Assembly: GCA_029339195.1 (NCBI GenBank)
Contig: JAPTJF010000145.1
Location: 62,001 to 126,000, forward strand
Source: Micractinium sp. NFX-FRZ
Lineage: Eukaryota > Chlorophyta > Trebouxiophyceae > Chlorellales > Chlorellaceae
Direction: 5' to 3'
Length of the DNA stretch: 64,000 bases
Part shown: piece by piece, positions 34,915 to 46,452 of the stretch
Layout: each line of letters begins with the position of its first letter
Position numbering within the stretch: the stretch's first letter is position 1
Program-made: the position numbers and the translations under genes
Notes under the pieces: generated by a model
The model's database searches: none
The model's input: the letters and a program-made list of their open reading frames with translations, nothing else
Told to the model about the DNA's origin: nothing

Positions 34915-36491
34915 ATGCCGCCGGCAGACGCCGACGCTGCTCAGAGCCCGCCACGGCGGCCTGCCAGCGCCGATTTCGCCCTTGGCAGTCACCAGGCGGA
35001 GCTGTGGGCGTCCGATGAGTGGAGGATGAAGCACGCGAAGGCAAGCGAGCTGGGGCCAAAAATACCCCGCCGGCCGACCTAGGGGCCAATTTTTTCCTTG
35101 TTCTATATGTGAAACCCGGGTTGCAGGTTGCCAGGGCTGGGTGATGTGGCGAGCAGCCCCACGGCACTAGCTGCAGGGGTCAGCGTCAGCGCGGCGTCGC
35201 CGCCCCCGTCGCAGCCGCCGTCGTTCAGGTACCGCAACCTAAGGCAGCTATCACCACCCAACAGCCTGCTTCTCTGCCTCCTCCCTACCCCCCTGCAGGT
35301 GCAGCCTTGCCACAAGCGATACGCGCATGACTGGTGGGTGGGGTTGCACCTTCCTGCTCGGCCTCGGAACCTCGGCACCTTGCAAGGGCGCATCAGGCCC
35401 CGCTGCACGGCAGCTTCCAGTGCACACAAACCTGCATGGCACGGCGCGCCTGCGCCGGCAGTCTGCTAGCCTCCCTGCCCCTGCCAACGCCTCTTGTGGC
35501 GGTCTCCTGACCTTGTTTGCAGGGCCACCTGCCCGTGCGCCCACCCACGCGAGGGGGCGCGGCGGCGGGACCCCACACTACACCACTACACCGGCATCGC
35601 CTGCCCAGCCATGAAGGTGTGTTGGCAAGGGGCGCACCTACTCGCGAGCATGCCCCGCGTCACGCGCGGGCCCGCCGCTGCTGCTGCACAGCCAGGGGGC
35701 ACGCTTGACGTGTGGGCCCATGGGGGCCAGCCGCCGGCCCTGCCACCGCACCCGCTGCCACCTCGTGCCCACCCTGAAACTTCCCCCGCCCACTCCTGAC
35801 TCCCCCCGCCCCCCGCCGGTGCAGCAGGAGGGCCGGTGCGGCCTGGGAGACGCCTGCCCCTACGCCCACAACGTGTTTGAGTACTGGCTGCACCCGACTC
35901 GCTACCGCACACAGCTGTGCAACGACGGCGGCGAGTGCCGCCGCTGGCTCTGCTTCTTTGCGCACAGGTGGGCGGGTGGGCCGTCGGGTGGGGCAGGCTC
36001 CTGCGCAAGCAGCCAGGCAGGGGGGTGCTGCGGCCTGGGGGGACACGGCGGTGCAGCGCGCCCGGGTGCTGTTGGTACAGGGAGCTGCCTGCTGATCTGC
36101 ACCCCAAACATTTGGCCAAGCAGAGCCCAAGTGAACGCCGTCCCGCAGCCGCGCCAGCAAATGCCGAGTCGGATGTGCTGCGGCCTCTGTCGCTGCCAAG
36201 CCCTGCAGTCCCCTGCCCATGTGCCTGCCTGAGTCGTTGCGCAGGCAGTCATTGTCGCCTCTGATCTGTGTGGCCTCGCCTGCCGTTGCCCCGCCACCCT
36301 GTAGCCTTGGAGAGCTGCGCGTGCCGGAGAACCGACCCTGGGTGCCCTCTCCTGGAGAGATCACCGCGGCAGGGGTGGCGGCGGCGGCGGCGGGGGCGGC
36401 AGGGGCGGCGCCAGACAGCGGCGGGCGCGCGCTGCGGCAACAGCCGCGCAGGCACTCGCTTCAGCTGCCCCCGCACCAGATGCACCTGGCA

Positions 36492-36524
<33 letters not shown>

Positions 36525-36638
36525 CGGGGGCCAGTGGCGCCGCGCTCGGCGCCGGCGTCCCGTGGGCCTTCCATTGACATGGCTCTGCCCAGTGCTGCCG
36601 ACGCGGCAGCGCACCAGGCGCTGACCGCGGCGCTGCAG

Positions 36639-36670
<32 letters not shown>

Positions 36671-38304
36671 CCCGCAGCAGGTGCGAGGGTGCCGGGCAGC
36701 GGGGGGCGGGGGTGGGACGGTCTCTGCTCCTTGCGTGAATACACCACGCGCCTACGCCGGGCTGCACGCCCCACCATGCCACCTCCCGATGCCGTCAGCT
36801 CACTCACACACAAACCTGCTCTAATCAATCACCCGCCACCCGTGCTCTGGCCGGTTGCAGGGGCAGGGGCGCTCGCCGCTGCTGGAGCTGGTTGTGCAAC
36901 TGATGCAGCAGGGGGAGCTGCCCTCAGACAAAGCGGCAGACATCCTGCGCTGCGTGCTGCCGCCCCAGCAGGCGGCGGCACACACGACCCAGGTGAGGCA
37001 TGCTATGCTAAGCGCCTGCCTGCCTGCCCAACCGGGCCGGTGATATTGTGTCCATCTGTCTGGTCTGTGTGTGTGCGTGCGCAGGTGTGCCCCCTGGGTG
37101 GGCAGCCGGACTTGCGTGCCGCGCTGGCCTCGCTCAACCCACCCCTTGAGTGTGCCAACTTGCAGGCCCAGCTGGCGCACCCCAACGCCTGCCTGTGGGA
37201 GCCGGGCTGCTACAGGTGTGCCGCCCTGTGCTTCTGTTTTGGGCAGAAGGCGGGGGCAGCTGTGCCGGCGCAAACAGCAGTGATCTGTGCCTGTGGGTGC
37301 CGCGTTGCCACTGCCGTGCCTCCCTTGTTACCCCTCCGCATGCCTGCACGTCGTGCAGCGGCGAGTGCAGAGTGCGCCAGTACTTTGCGGCCTCAACAAT
37401 GAGCAAGCTTTGTGGGCAGCAGCTGCCCGTCCTGCCGTGCTTGCTGTCCCGTGCCTGACCCCGCCCTCTCCTTGCCCATCGATCTGCAGCACCCCCATGG
37501 CCCAGCAGGAGCTGGGCTGGCTGTACCAGCAGCCGCGGGCGCCGCCAGCTGGCGCGCCACACAGGCGCAGCAGCGCAGACGGTAAGCCGGGGGGGCCTGC
37601 TGGCAGAAGAGCACACAAGGGACCCACCCCACCCGAATGGAGGCACACTCGGTCTTGGGGTCAGTCCTACTCCAGGGGACCCCTATCCAACCGCAAGGAG
37701 AATAAAATATATATGAATCAACAGTGCCTTGAGCGCTCCCCGGGCCCTTGGCTGGGAGGCAGCTGCTGTGCATGAAGCACTGCACCCTGCTCACTCCGCC
37801 CCTCCCCCCTTCCTGCGCCCGCTAACGCTCTCTGCTGCAGGCTACGGCGCCTTTGGATGGGCGGGCGGCCCAGCGCCGCAGCACGCTGCGCCCCTGGCGC
37901 AGCCGCCTCCCATGCAGCAGCCCCGGCCCGGCCCCTCGCCGCCGCAGCCAGAGACGCTGCCACCTGGCAGCGCCGCATCACGCCAGCTCGCCTCCACCGC
38001 TGGCCGCCTGCTGGTGGCTGGAGGCATGCAGGCACAGCACAGCACAGCGCTGCCGCTGCTCCATCTGTGCCACTCTGCAGGCAGCCCGCTCTCCACTTTC
38101 GACGCCCCCTCCTCTGTCAGCGGCGCCGCCGGCCTGGGCAGCGGGGCCACCTCTCCGAGCAGGGGCAGCCTGGAGGGAGGGGAAGCTGATCCCTCTGGCC
38201 GCGCCAGCGCAGACCCGATCCTGGCTCAGCTGCCCGGGCTGCTGCGCCTCCAGCTGGCAAGCTCCGGCCCAGCACAGGCGGCTGCTGCCTGGAGCGGCTG
38301 GTAG
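34915..38304 (+). CDS. Arginine-rich tandem CCCH zinc-finger protein (plant RR-TZF type)
   Basis: Nine exons: 34915-35040, 35299-35333, 35523-35616, 35825-35967, 36305-36680, 36861-36992, 37085-37215, 37490-37581 and 37841-38304. They give 530 aa in phase. The N-terminal [20 protein letters not shown] block and GARRRDP form the arginine-rich part, with C-X5-H-X4-C-X3-H. Then comes the tandem pair C-X8-C-X5-C-X3-H, a 16-residue spacer containing [14 protein letters not shown], and C-X5-C-X4-C-X3-H. This spacing is diagnostic of plant RR-TZF proteins, which bind AU-rich RNA, promote mRNA decay and sit in cytoplasmic granules. The rest is low complexity with two long Gln runs and Pro/Ala-rich sequence. 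Intron 1 has a GC donor (AAG|GCAAGC). The start ATG gives a 42-aa first exon with the expected SDEWRM block. Confidence 0.88.
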
Positions 38305-40112
38305 GACCGGGACAGCCTTAAGGGCAATTTCCCGCTTCCCCTGTGTGCCCGTTCCTCACCTCTCGGCGCGTGAGCCCGTCCAACCACTCGCCTCTGGGTC
38401 CTCCCGTCTAAAGCAGCCTGCCACCCTCCTGCCCCTCCGGCACTGACAGGCGTGCGCACTCCACGCCTTGGATGGGGCCGCCCCCTACTGTTGAACACAC
38501 AACCAGGGCCCCCATTGTTGGGCTCCCAGCCCACCACCTCGTTTGCCTGGTGTCCTAATCGGCCCCCCCCGTCTTCACTGGGGTGGCCCTCTGCTCCCCA
38601 CATTCCACAACCCAACGCAACGCACATGGGCCGTCCACAAGTGTCGTGGTCGTCCATCGTGTGTCCAGGGCGCACGCCCACCGAAGCACACCTGATTTCA
38701 TGCCCCCCGTCTACCGCACACCCTTGCTCTCCTTGATCTCCTCCGCTCCTCTATGTGTCCCCTCCCCTTCCCTCCCATCCCACCATAAACCCCCTCCTGC
38801 CATCCAATCCAATCCCTCTTCCCCTGCCCAATGCCTGCCTATCCCGATCCAATTGCTCGCCCCCCGTCCAACCCTTACCTACCCCCATCCAATTGCTCGC
38901 CCCCGGCCCATGCCTGCCTTGCCCCGCCCTATCTGCCACGCTCGCTTGCATGCACCTCAGCAGCAGGTGCATGCAACTTTCATCCCTGTTTTGCCGCCCT
39001 TTCTAAAGACTCCCGTGGGGCTCTGCCCTGTGTGCACTGCTCTCCCGCCGTGCCGCCGCCGATCCACTGGCTGCGCACGCCGGTAGCCACGCGACCATCC
39101 TAAGACCAGTCACGTAAAAACACACACGTGCCATACCATCTTGCCACCCCCTGCCTTGCCCTTCCCAATCCTTTGTCACCTGCCTAACGCAGAAGCGTCT
39201 CCCATCTTAGTGTTTTTTGGCCGCACTCCATCCTTCTTGGCTCACACCCGACTCTCCATCCATCCTTCTTGTTAAGCCGCACAGGATCCTTGTTCCTCTC
39301 CCCGCCCACACTCTTGCTTTCATTCCTGGCTTTTTGCGACGGCTGGCCAGCGGGGGTGCCCCTTCCTCTCCCACCCCTGCTCTCTCCCATGCGCACCCAA
39401 CCGCCTGTGCCCCTGCCCAGCACGCCGCTCTTGTTGTTGTTGCGCCATTGTTCCTTTCTTGATTTGATGAGCCACACCATTTGGCTCCCACCCTCCCTTG
39501 GTGGAGGGGTGTATACTGCTGCTTGAATGGGTGGCCTGTTGTTCACCAGCCAGAAAGCATGTCAAACTGGCGCCGGCAATGTGAGCCAGCTTGCAATTGA
39601 ACCAGACAGTGTAGGAGCACAGAAGGGAGCGGCGGAAGGGAAGGGCTATGAAAGCAGGTAGCAGAGAGGGTACAAGGGTATGGTTGGGTTCGGCGGCAAG
39701 GGGGGAGGGCACAGGGGGGCACGGGCATTGCTGCCCGGCTGAGGGGGCATCACGGCCCACAACTGCTCGCAGTCTGGAGCACGGTGGAAGAAATGAATGC
39801 ATGCGCTGGCTGCCTAAGGGAATGCATTGGAGACGCTTGAGCACACATCTGCTGCTGGGGGGGTGGGCACAGAGCTAAGCACACGGGTCTAAGCACACGA
39901 AATTAAGCACAGGCAACTGAAAGCACCAGCAAGCGCATGCCAAAGAGCACTGCCTCAAACGGAGCCAGCACGGTGTCGAGAGCATTGCTAGGAGCTGGGA
40001 AGGGGACAAAGGAAGAAGTTCAGACAAGGCAGTCACCACTTGTTGCCAGCCAACCAGCCTGCCTGTTCGGCAGGGCATGAGTGCGCACACGCGTGTGTGC
40101 GTGCGTCCAGCG
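38305..40112. other. Intergenic region between convergent genes
   Basis: No gene is supported in this 1.8 kb between facing stop codons. The left half is strikingly C-rich on the plus strand, with phrases such as CATCCAATTGCTCGCCCCC repeated near 38848 and 38887. It is probably 3' UTR of the CCCH gene. No exact TGTAA was found near either stop. Confidence 0.5.
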
Positions 40113-43100
40113 CTACCGCCGGCGCCGCACGCCGCCGCCGCCATCCACCTCTGCTTCTGCCGCCGCCCCTGCCGCTGCCCCTGCCTCCGCTACCCGCAGC
40201 GCCTCCGACTCCTCACACCGGGCGGTGCACTGTGGGTCGCTCAGAGACCCCATCTTCGCTTCAGGGACGTCAATGGAAGCGATCCAGGAGGGGTAGGCAG
40301 CCGGGCCTCCCTGGAGCCCAAATGCGGCTGCAGGGCGGGCGGGGCGGGGGGTGGAGGGCGAGGGCAGGCACGGCAGAAGAGGTCAGGGGGAGCAGGCATG
40401 GCGCTGTGCCGCACGTCGGGCGCTGGGGCCCACGTTGCCCTGGGCAGACCACAGCGGGCGTAGCACGGCGGGTGCACCATGCCCGTCTGCTTACCACCCG
40501 CCTGCCGGCGACCAGCACCAGGACCTTATCCTTTTATGTTTTACCAATTTACCAATATAATGGTTTTACACCGCACTGTCTGGCAACCCAGCAGCACCCC
40601 GCCCCGCCGCGTCCACCTTGCAGCACCGCACCTCCTGCGGCAGCCCACCTCCTCAACACGTGCTTACATCAAGTGCTCATGCACACCCATGCACACGTCG
40701 CAGCACGCCGCCCCGCCCCGCCCCACCTTGCACCACCTCCGGCGGCAGCTCCGACAGGCCGGTGGGCAACACACGCCTGCACAAACATGCGCCCACCTCA
40801 CAATTCCTTACTCTACAACCTCAGACACACACACACACGCAGCTCCGACCCACCTACCTTGCAGCACCTCCTGCGGCAGCTCCATTAGGTCTGTGAGAGG
40901 GTACACGCGTGTGGGGGCCTTGGAGTTGAACAGGACCAGCATGTTGTTGGGGTCGCAGTTGGCGTTTGCAAAGTAGTGCACCACGCCTGCAGAGGGACAG
41001 ACATCACGTGATCAGCACTCCTTGCTTCTTTGTTTCCTTGCTTCCGGGAGTGGGAGTGAGCCTGAGGGTGCAGCCGGCAAAGTAGTGCACCACGCCTGCA
41101 GCAGGACAGACAATGCACAGACGTGTGTGCTCATAGAACGGAAGAGGGAGTGAGCCTGAGGGTGCAGCTGGCAAAGTGGTGCACCCGCCTGCAGAGGAAG
41201 GGCGGCATGTGACATGTCAGCATGCACGCGTTCAACGAGAGGAGTGAGCCTGAGGGTGCAGCTGGCAGTGGTGCACCACGCCTGCAGAGGAGGGACCGCA
41301 TGTGACATGTGTTCACTCCGTTCAACGGGGGAAGCAGTGAGCCTGAGGGCGACGGGAAACAAGTGGTGGTGTGTCATGTGTTTGACTCGGAGAAAGGAGT
41401 CGAGTTTGAGGGTACAGCTGGGAAAGCAGTGCTCACAGACAGCTGGGAGAACCTGGAATGTCGTGAGGTCACATGACCTCGCCCCTCACCCCGACCACTC
41501 ACCGCGTGGGATGACGGCGACGTCGCCCGGTTGCATGGTGCGCACCACCTTGCGGGTGCCGTTGACCAGCAGGATCATGTCAATGGTGCCTGCAAGAGGC
41601 AAAGGGGACCACAGCAAACAAGCAGAAGGAAAGGAGGGCAAAGGTGTCTGGTGGGTTGTTGACCAGCAGGGTCATGTCGGCGCCACGTCAGCACCGTGCT
41701 GTTTCCACCCACCTGACAGCACAGCGGCAATGTCATCTGCACCGCGCCCCGAAACACACGGCAGGCAGCCCTTCCGTGCAGTCCACACCCCAAGCCACAA
41801 GTGCCTCCAGTCGCCCAGGCCATGCACGCCCTCCCTCCTCCTCCCCCCACCTGACAGCACAGTGGCAAACTCGTCTGCATCGGTTTGAAAGTGCATGGCT
41901 GACATGCTGCAGGCGCCAAACTCGGCATAGGCAGCCTTGGTGCCCGTGGCCTCCAGACCAGGCAGCTCCTCTGCAGCGGGGCAATGGGGAGGGAGGGTAT
42001 GAAGTGGGCGCGCTTGAAGGAGCACTGCAGCTTGGCAGACGCGGCCAGTGGCCTGCAGCCCAGGCAGCCAGTGGCCTCCGGCCCAGGCAGCGGCGGTGCA
42101 GCGGGGAAGAGGGTATAAAACAACAACACTGTGATTTGAGGGTGTGAGCAGGGAGTGGGGGGCAGGGTCGAGCACGCTGGGTGCACACGGGGCAGACACA
42201 GGGCCGCCGTGCCCAGGGACGGCTGCCAGCTCGGCGCACCGTAGCTGAGCTGGCGGCGCAGGGCAAAGTCGTTTTCCAGGTCGGGCTCTGTCTTGGTCAG
42301 GGAAGCCATGTAGTCATTGTACACGAAGCTGGCCAGAAGCTCCCTGCCTCCAGGGTGCCGCTGAGCCGCAGACGCAGCAGACGCAGCAGCAGCTGCCACC
42401 GCGGCGGCACCGGCGCCGTCGTCCACGCTGCCGCGCTGCGCCGCCCCGGCCAAGCGGCGGCTGGCGCGCGCAGGCGCCGGCGCAGCCGCTGCCGCCGTTG
42501 CTGCCGCCGCGGGCGACGGGGCTGCGGCGGGCGTGGCGGCTGCCCCGCCCGGCGGCTTGTTCTGACTTTGATTGGCGGCCAGAGCAGCGCAGCTTGCGGG
42601 GCACTCGGGGTCATTGAGTGAGAAGAGGGGAGCCTTGGGCAGCTTGATGGGGTGCTTGAACTGCGTGTAATTGCTAAGCCCAAGGCCCGCTGCGGGTGCA
42701 CAGAAAAGGGAGGGAGGAAGGTGCGGAGGGGAGGACGGGGCGGCAATCAGCACAGAGGCCGGGCACGCATCCGTGGCCGCAGGAGCGTGGCGGCGCATGT
42801 GCGAGCGCGGGCAGGCATGGCGTGGCAGGGCAGAGGGCTCAGCCGCTCTCTGCACCGTCACGGCTGGCTGCCTGCCTGCTTCAAGCACAGACCTCCTCTT
42901 CACTCCGGGTAGGGCTGCACCCCCGCAGTCCATGCACGGATGCCGCCTGAGCCTAACCCCGTTCATGTCGTTATGTTCATGCCCCCCCAACTAGTGTGCT
43001 CACAGATCTGGGCTTGCTGCGGCATGGCAAGCGCCTGCTCCACAGGGAACACCAGCTCTGGCTCGGCTGCCGTCAGCAGCACAACCAGCTCAGCATCCTG

Positions 43101-44739
43101 GCAGTTTGGGTTCATGAAGGCGTGCAGGGCGCCTGCGGGCGATGGGGGCGGAGCCGGGAGGAGGCACGGCAGGCGTGTGAGGCGGTGGGTGCAGGCAGCG
43201 GACGCAGGGTGCACCGGATGGGCGGAGGCGGACAGCTGGGCTGGACAGGCATGCGGGCAAGGCCAGGGAAGAGGGCAGGGAAGAGGGCAGGGAGGAGGTG
43301 GGCGGGCGGGCAGCCCACCGACTGGTGGAACGTCGGGGTGCGCTGCACGTGGGCAGGCAGGCCAGGCTGCCCTGCGCCCTTGTTCACCCACACCCAAATC
43401 CACTGTGCACGGCAGGGACAGTCGCAAATTGACAAGTGTGCGGAAACCGTAACAGACTGCAGCGGGACGTACCCGCAGGGACAGCCATGACGTCGCCCGT
43501 TTTGAGCCCCCGCCGCAGCCGCAGCCCCTCCACTAGCAGGACGACGTCCACCTCCCCTGCACAGCACAGCACAGCAGCAGCACAGCACAGCACAGCACAG
43601 CAGGGCTTAGCCTGGTTGAGGGTCGCGACATGCGAGAGTGAGCACGGCTAGACCGGCTATAAACAGACTGGGACCGGGAAATGGGACTATAAATGGCGTG
43701 TGTCATGGCACAGCACAGGCAGCAACAGGTCGATTGAGTGCATGGCGGTACCAGATGCCGCCCCCCCCCGCCTGTCGAAGAGCGCTCAGGCAGTCGAGGT
43801 GCGCTTGAAACCGTTGGCGCAGGCGCAAAGTGCAGGCATTGCATGCCCCAGCTATCAGCACGAACAGGCCCTCTGCCCAGCGTAGCAAACCCTGACCCAC
43901 CCCGCCCCCTGTGGAGCAGACGCATTGCGTGCCGCTGGGCCGCTTGCGCCCCCCCAACAGCCGGCGGCTCACCGTACTTGACATACAGCATCTCCCCGCA
44001 GTTGCTCTGGTAGTGCGGCGCAAACGCGGAGCAGGGTTTCAGCGACACCAGCATCATCTGGGCGTTGGACTCCCTGAGAGCCGGGAGGTCTTCTGCAAGA
44101 GCAGCGGGCAGGTGGGTGCAGGGCCCGGGGGGCAGAAGCAGGTCAGGGGGGGAGGGCACGAGCCACAGCAGAAGGGGGCAGCACCCACGTCCCCCACTGT
44201 ACAGTTGCGGCGAGGCAGCGCCACATGCGGCGGCTGCGCCATGCCAGGGTCTGGCAGCCCCTGTGCATTGCTCCTGCCCCACAAGCCAGGAGCAAGCTCC
44301 AGCCAAGCGGGCGGCTGGCGGCACCCCGCCGCCCAGCAGGCGCGCGGGGGGGGCGGCGCACCTGCAGTGAGTGTGTGGTAATGGCCGAATGTGCCGCTGA
44401 ATGGCTCTGGAGACGTGCTGAGGGACGCCATGTAGTCATTGTACACAAAGGAGCTATTGCCATCCTGCGGTAGAGGAGCGTGGGAAACAGGGGCTATGTA
44501 GCGGCGGCGGCAGGCGGGGAGAGGGGGTGCAAGGGGGAAGGTGGAGGTGACAGCAGCGGGGCGCGCCAGCCCCGGCTGAATTAGGCTCCCGCCCAGGAGT
44601 AGTGGCGGATGTGGCCCGTGCAGGGGGCAGCCTGTGCCGGCGCGGGCGGACTCGCCTGCTCTGGGACGGCCCCAGCCCCCAGGAGGCCTGCCCCCAACAG
44701 GAGGAGACACGCATGCAACGCTCGAATCATTGGTCGCAT
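40113..44739 (-). CDS. Secreted bicupin (germin/oxalate-decarboxylase-like)
   Basis: Ten exons: 44739-44656, 44464-44362, 44092-43973, 43556-43473, 43132-43004, 42689-42240, 41970-41851, 41589-41503, 40986-40858 and 40327-40113. They give 506 aa in phase. Residues about 1-24 are a signal peptide (ACLLLLGAGLLGAGA). The protein is an internal duplication: each half has FVYNDYMASL, a cupin box 1 (PHYQSNCGEM; MHFQTDADEF), a cupin box 2 (GDVMAVPAGALHAFMN; GDVAVIPRGVVHYFAN) and a tail with LNDPECPASC or LSDPQCTARC. In both halves the second His of the usual HxH metal site is Gln, so metal binding or activity may differ from germins. Intron 1 uses a GC donor (CAG|GCGAGT). An Ala/Pro-rich linker joins the halves. 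A cell-wall or secreted role is inferred; the substrate is unknown. Confidence 0.83.
40615..40750 (-). repeat. Two copies of exon-9 3' edge in intron 9
   Basis: The exon end and donor ACCTTGCAGCACCTCCTGCGGCAG (plus view, 40856-40879; read in two parts ACCTTGCAGCACC and TCCTGCGGCAG) recurs at about 40616-40640 and, more diverged, at about 40725-40748. Confidence 0.75.
41077..41430 (-). repeat. Tandem copies of exon-9 5' edge in intron 8
   Basis: The exon start AAGTAGTGCACCACGCCTGC (plus view, 40971-40990) is repeated at about 41080-41100, 41172-41192 and 41262-41286, with weaker remnants near 41360 and 41415. Each unit also carries GTGAGCCTGAGGGTGCAGC. The period is about 80-110 bp. Confidence 0.88.
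41656..41745 (-). repeat. Copies of exon-8 5' edge and exon-7 3' edge in intron 7
   Basis: TTGACCAGCAGGGTCATGTC at about 41659 repeats the exon 8 start (TTGACCAGCAGGATCATGTC at about 41566). CACCTGACAGCACAGCGGCA at about 41711 repeats the exon 7 end (CACCTGACAGCACAGTGGCA at about 41849). Confidence 0.85.
42045..42105 (-). repeat. Two copies of exon-7 5' edge in intron 6
   Basis: CAGTGGCCTGCAGCCCAGGCAG and CAGTGGCCTCCGGCCCAGGCAG follow each other, then GCGGTGCAGCGG. Both echo the real exon 7 start CGTGGCCTCCAGACCAGGCAG and CTGCAGCGGG at 41945-41980. Confidence 0.75.
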
Positions 44740-46452
44740 GCCTGGACGCGCAGCGGGCGCCAATAATATTCCTGCGGCCTGCTGCGAGCCTGCTGCGGCG
44801 CCCCTGGCCCCGCCCTTGCCTTCGTCCCTTTTGTTCTCCCCAGAATGCAAGCCCATCCCCTGCGGACGCTTAGTGCGCTTCGAATGTTCACCAGGCTCTG
44901 CGCAAGAGGCAGAGAGGCCGGCAGCTGCCGCACCGCCGCCTGCTGCGCCTGTTCCGCCTCATGCTGCTGCTCCCCGGCCTCTGCCACCCTGATGCAGTCA
45001 TGACAAGAAGCATCTTAATGCACGTGTTTTGTGGGTCTTCAACAGCGGGAGCGTGCATAAGTTGCTGGTCGCCCGGGCGGGGGGGACGGCAGGTGACGCG
45101 GTGGCCAGGCGGGGACGCGCATGCTCCGCACCCCTCAGAATGGACACTCGGCTTGCACGCACGGCTTGCTGGGTGTTGAATTTGCTGGGACTGGCGTTCA
45201 GGGCACCGTGTCCCACTGCCCAGCTTGCCAGAGAGGGCTTCAGCCTTGTCAGCCTCTCACAACCTGTTGGCTGTAGGAACAGCTGGGCTACATGCTCCCC
45301 AGCGCCTCAGCTTGGCCCGGCAAGCACTGGTGCTGGTGCTGGCACCACGTGCCCTCGTCTGTCGCACCCCAGCCCAGCATACTCCGGTGCTCTCTGTTCA
45401 GCAGAAGCAGGCCGGCCTTGCGTGCCCGCCAACCTGCAGGGGGGTGTGACTGCAGGGAGCCAGCGCGCAACGCCATCCTGTATGGTGCTGTCCGCTTTGC
45501 CCCTGGTAGTGTGTGGTTTGGCAGGTGGTACTCACATATCAAAGCTCTAATGGGACGAGCGGAGGGGGCGGCATCCGTTGATGCTTTTGGGTGGGTGCGG
45601 TGGGCGGGGCAATGTCAGGAAGGCGGGCGAGGCAGTGCGGGGGCTGCAGAGCGGGAGGAGCACAGGAGCCGCTTGCTGCAAAGGGGGGGAGCCGAGGGCA
45701 GCAGGCTGGGCTTGGGTGGTGGGACAAAAACAGGTCGGCTGGAGCCGCCGGGTGCGGTGCAAGGATGCGCAGGGGGGCACCGAATTAAGGGGGGGAGAGA
45801 GAAAGAATGCCGTATGGTAGCATCATATGCGGCAAAAAACAAAAGCATGGAGCGGCTTCATAGGGTTGAGGGGGGCGCGCGACACCTGGCAGGTAGTGCA
45901 ACAGTTACCAGTGTGGTGGGGGTGAGAGCAATGCATGCGCGAGATGCACAGCAAAGAGCGGCCGGTGCGCGGGTGGGCTGTGTGTGTGTGTGTGTTGCCG
46001 CCCGCGCCCCCGCACGGGGGCGCGGCCGGCGCATGCATGGGGTGTTAGGGTGGGGCGCTGCTGTGGGCACGAGCGCCTGGCGGCAGCACGGGCTCTGTGG
46101 CTCGGGGAAGGTGGGACGATGGACGGGAGGCCGCCGGGGGGGGGGCCGGCTATCGATCAAAAGAGGCAGGGGGAGAGCGATAATACGTGGATGCATGTGG
46201 AGAGGGTTAGGAGAGTGCAGGGAGGGGGGCTACAGGGCACGAGGCTAGGAAGGGGATGGGTTGGGGAGCCTGGGGGGCGAGGCATGCCGCTCCTTCTGTT
46301 TGGGGTGGGAGGTGCTGTTTGGAGAGGGGAAGAGGCTTCACGTCTGGTGTGGGAGACACGGGCAGGGCGGGGAAGCTGGTGAGGCTGCAGAGGGCGCCGG
46401 CGCTGCCGCTGGAAGTAGAGAGAAGGTATATGGGGGGAGCCGGGGGGCTTGG
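44740..46452. other. Intergenic region with bicupin promoter and response-regulator 3' UTR
   Basis: No gene is supported in these 1.7 kb. The right third is G-rich on the plus strand and is probably the 3' UTR of the minus-strand gene ending at 46453. It contains a TG dinucleotide run (about 45979-45995) and a strong hairpin at 46002-46025. Confidence 0.5.
46002..46025. repeat. Perfect 11-bp GC-only hairpin with 2-nt loop
   Basis: CCGCGCCCCCG at 46002-46012 is exactly mirrored by CGGGGGCGCGG at 46015-46025, with CA between. It directly follows a TG repeat and GCCG. Confidence 0.85.

Noticed and set aside
35124..35234. Possible extra exon in intron 1 of the CCCH gene
   Set aside because: The only acceptor puts it out of phase with exon 1 and leads to TGA at once. 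Skipping it gives the exact conserved family sequence.
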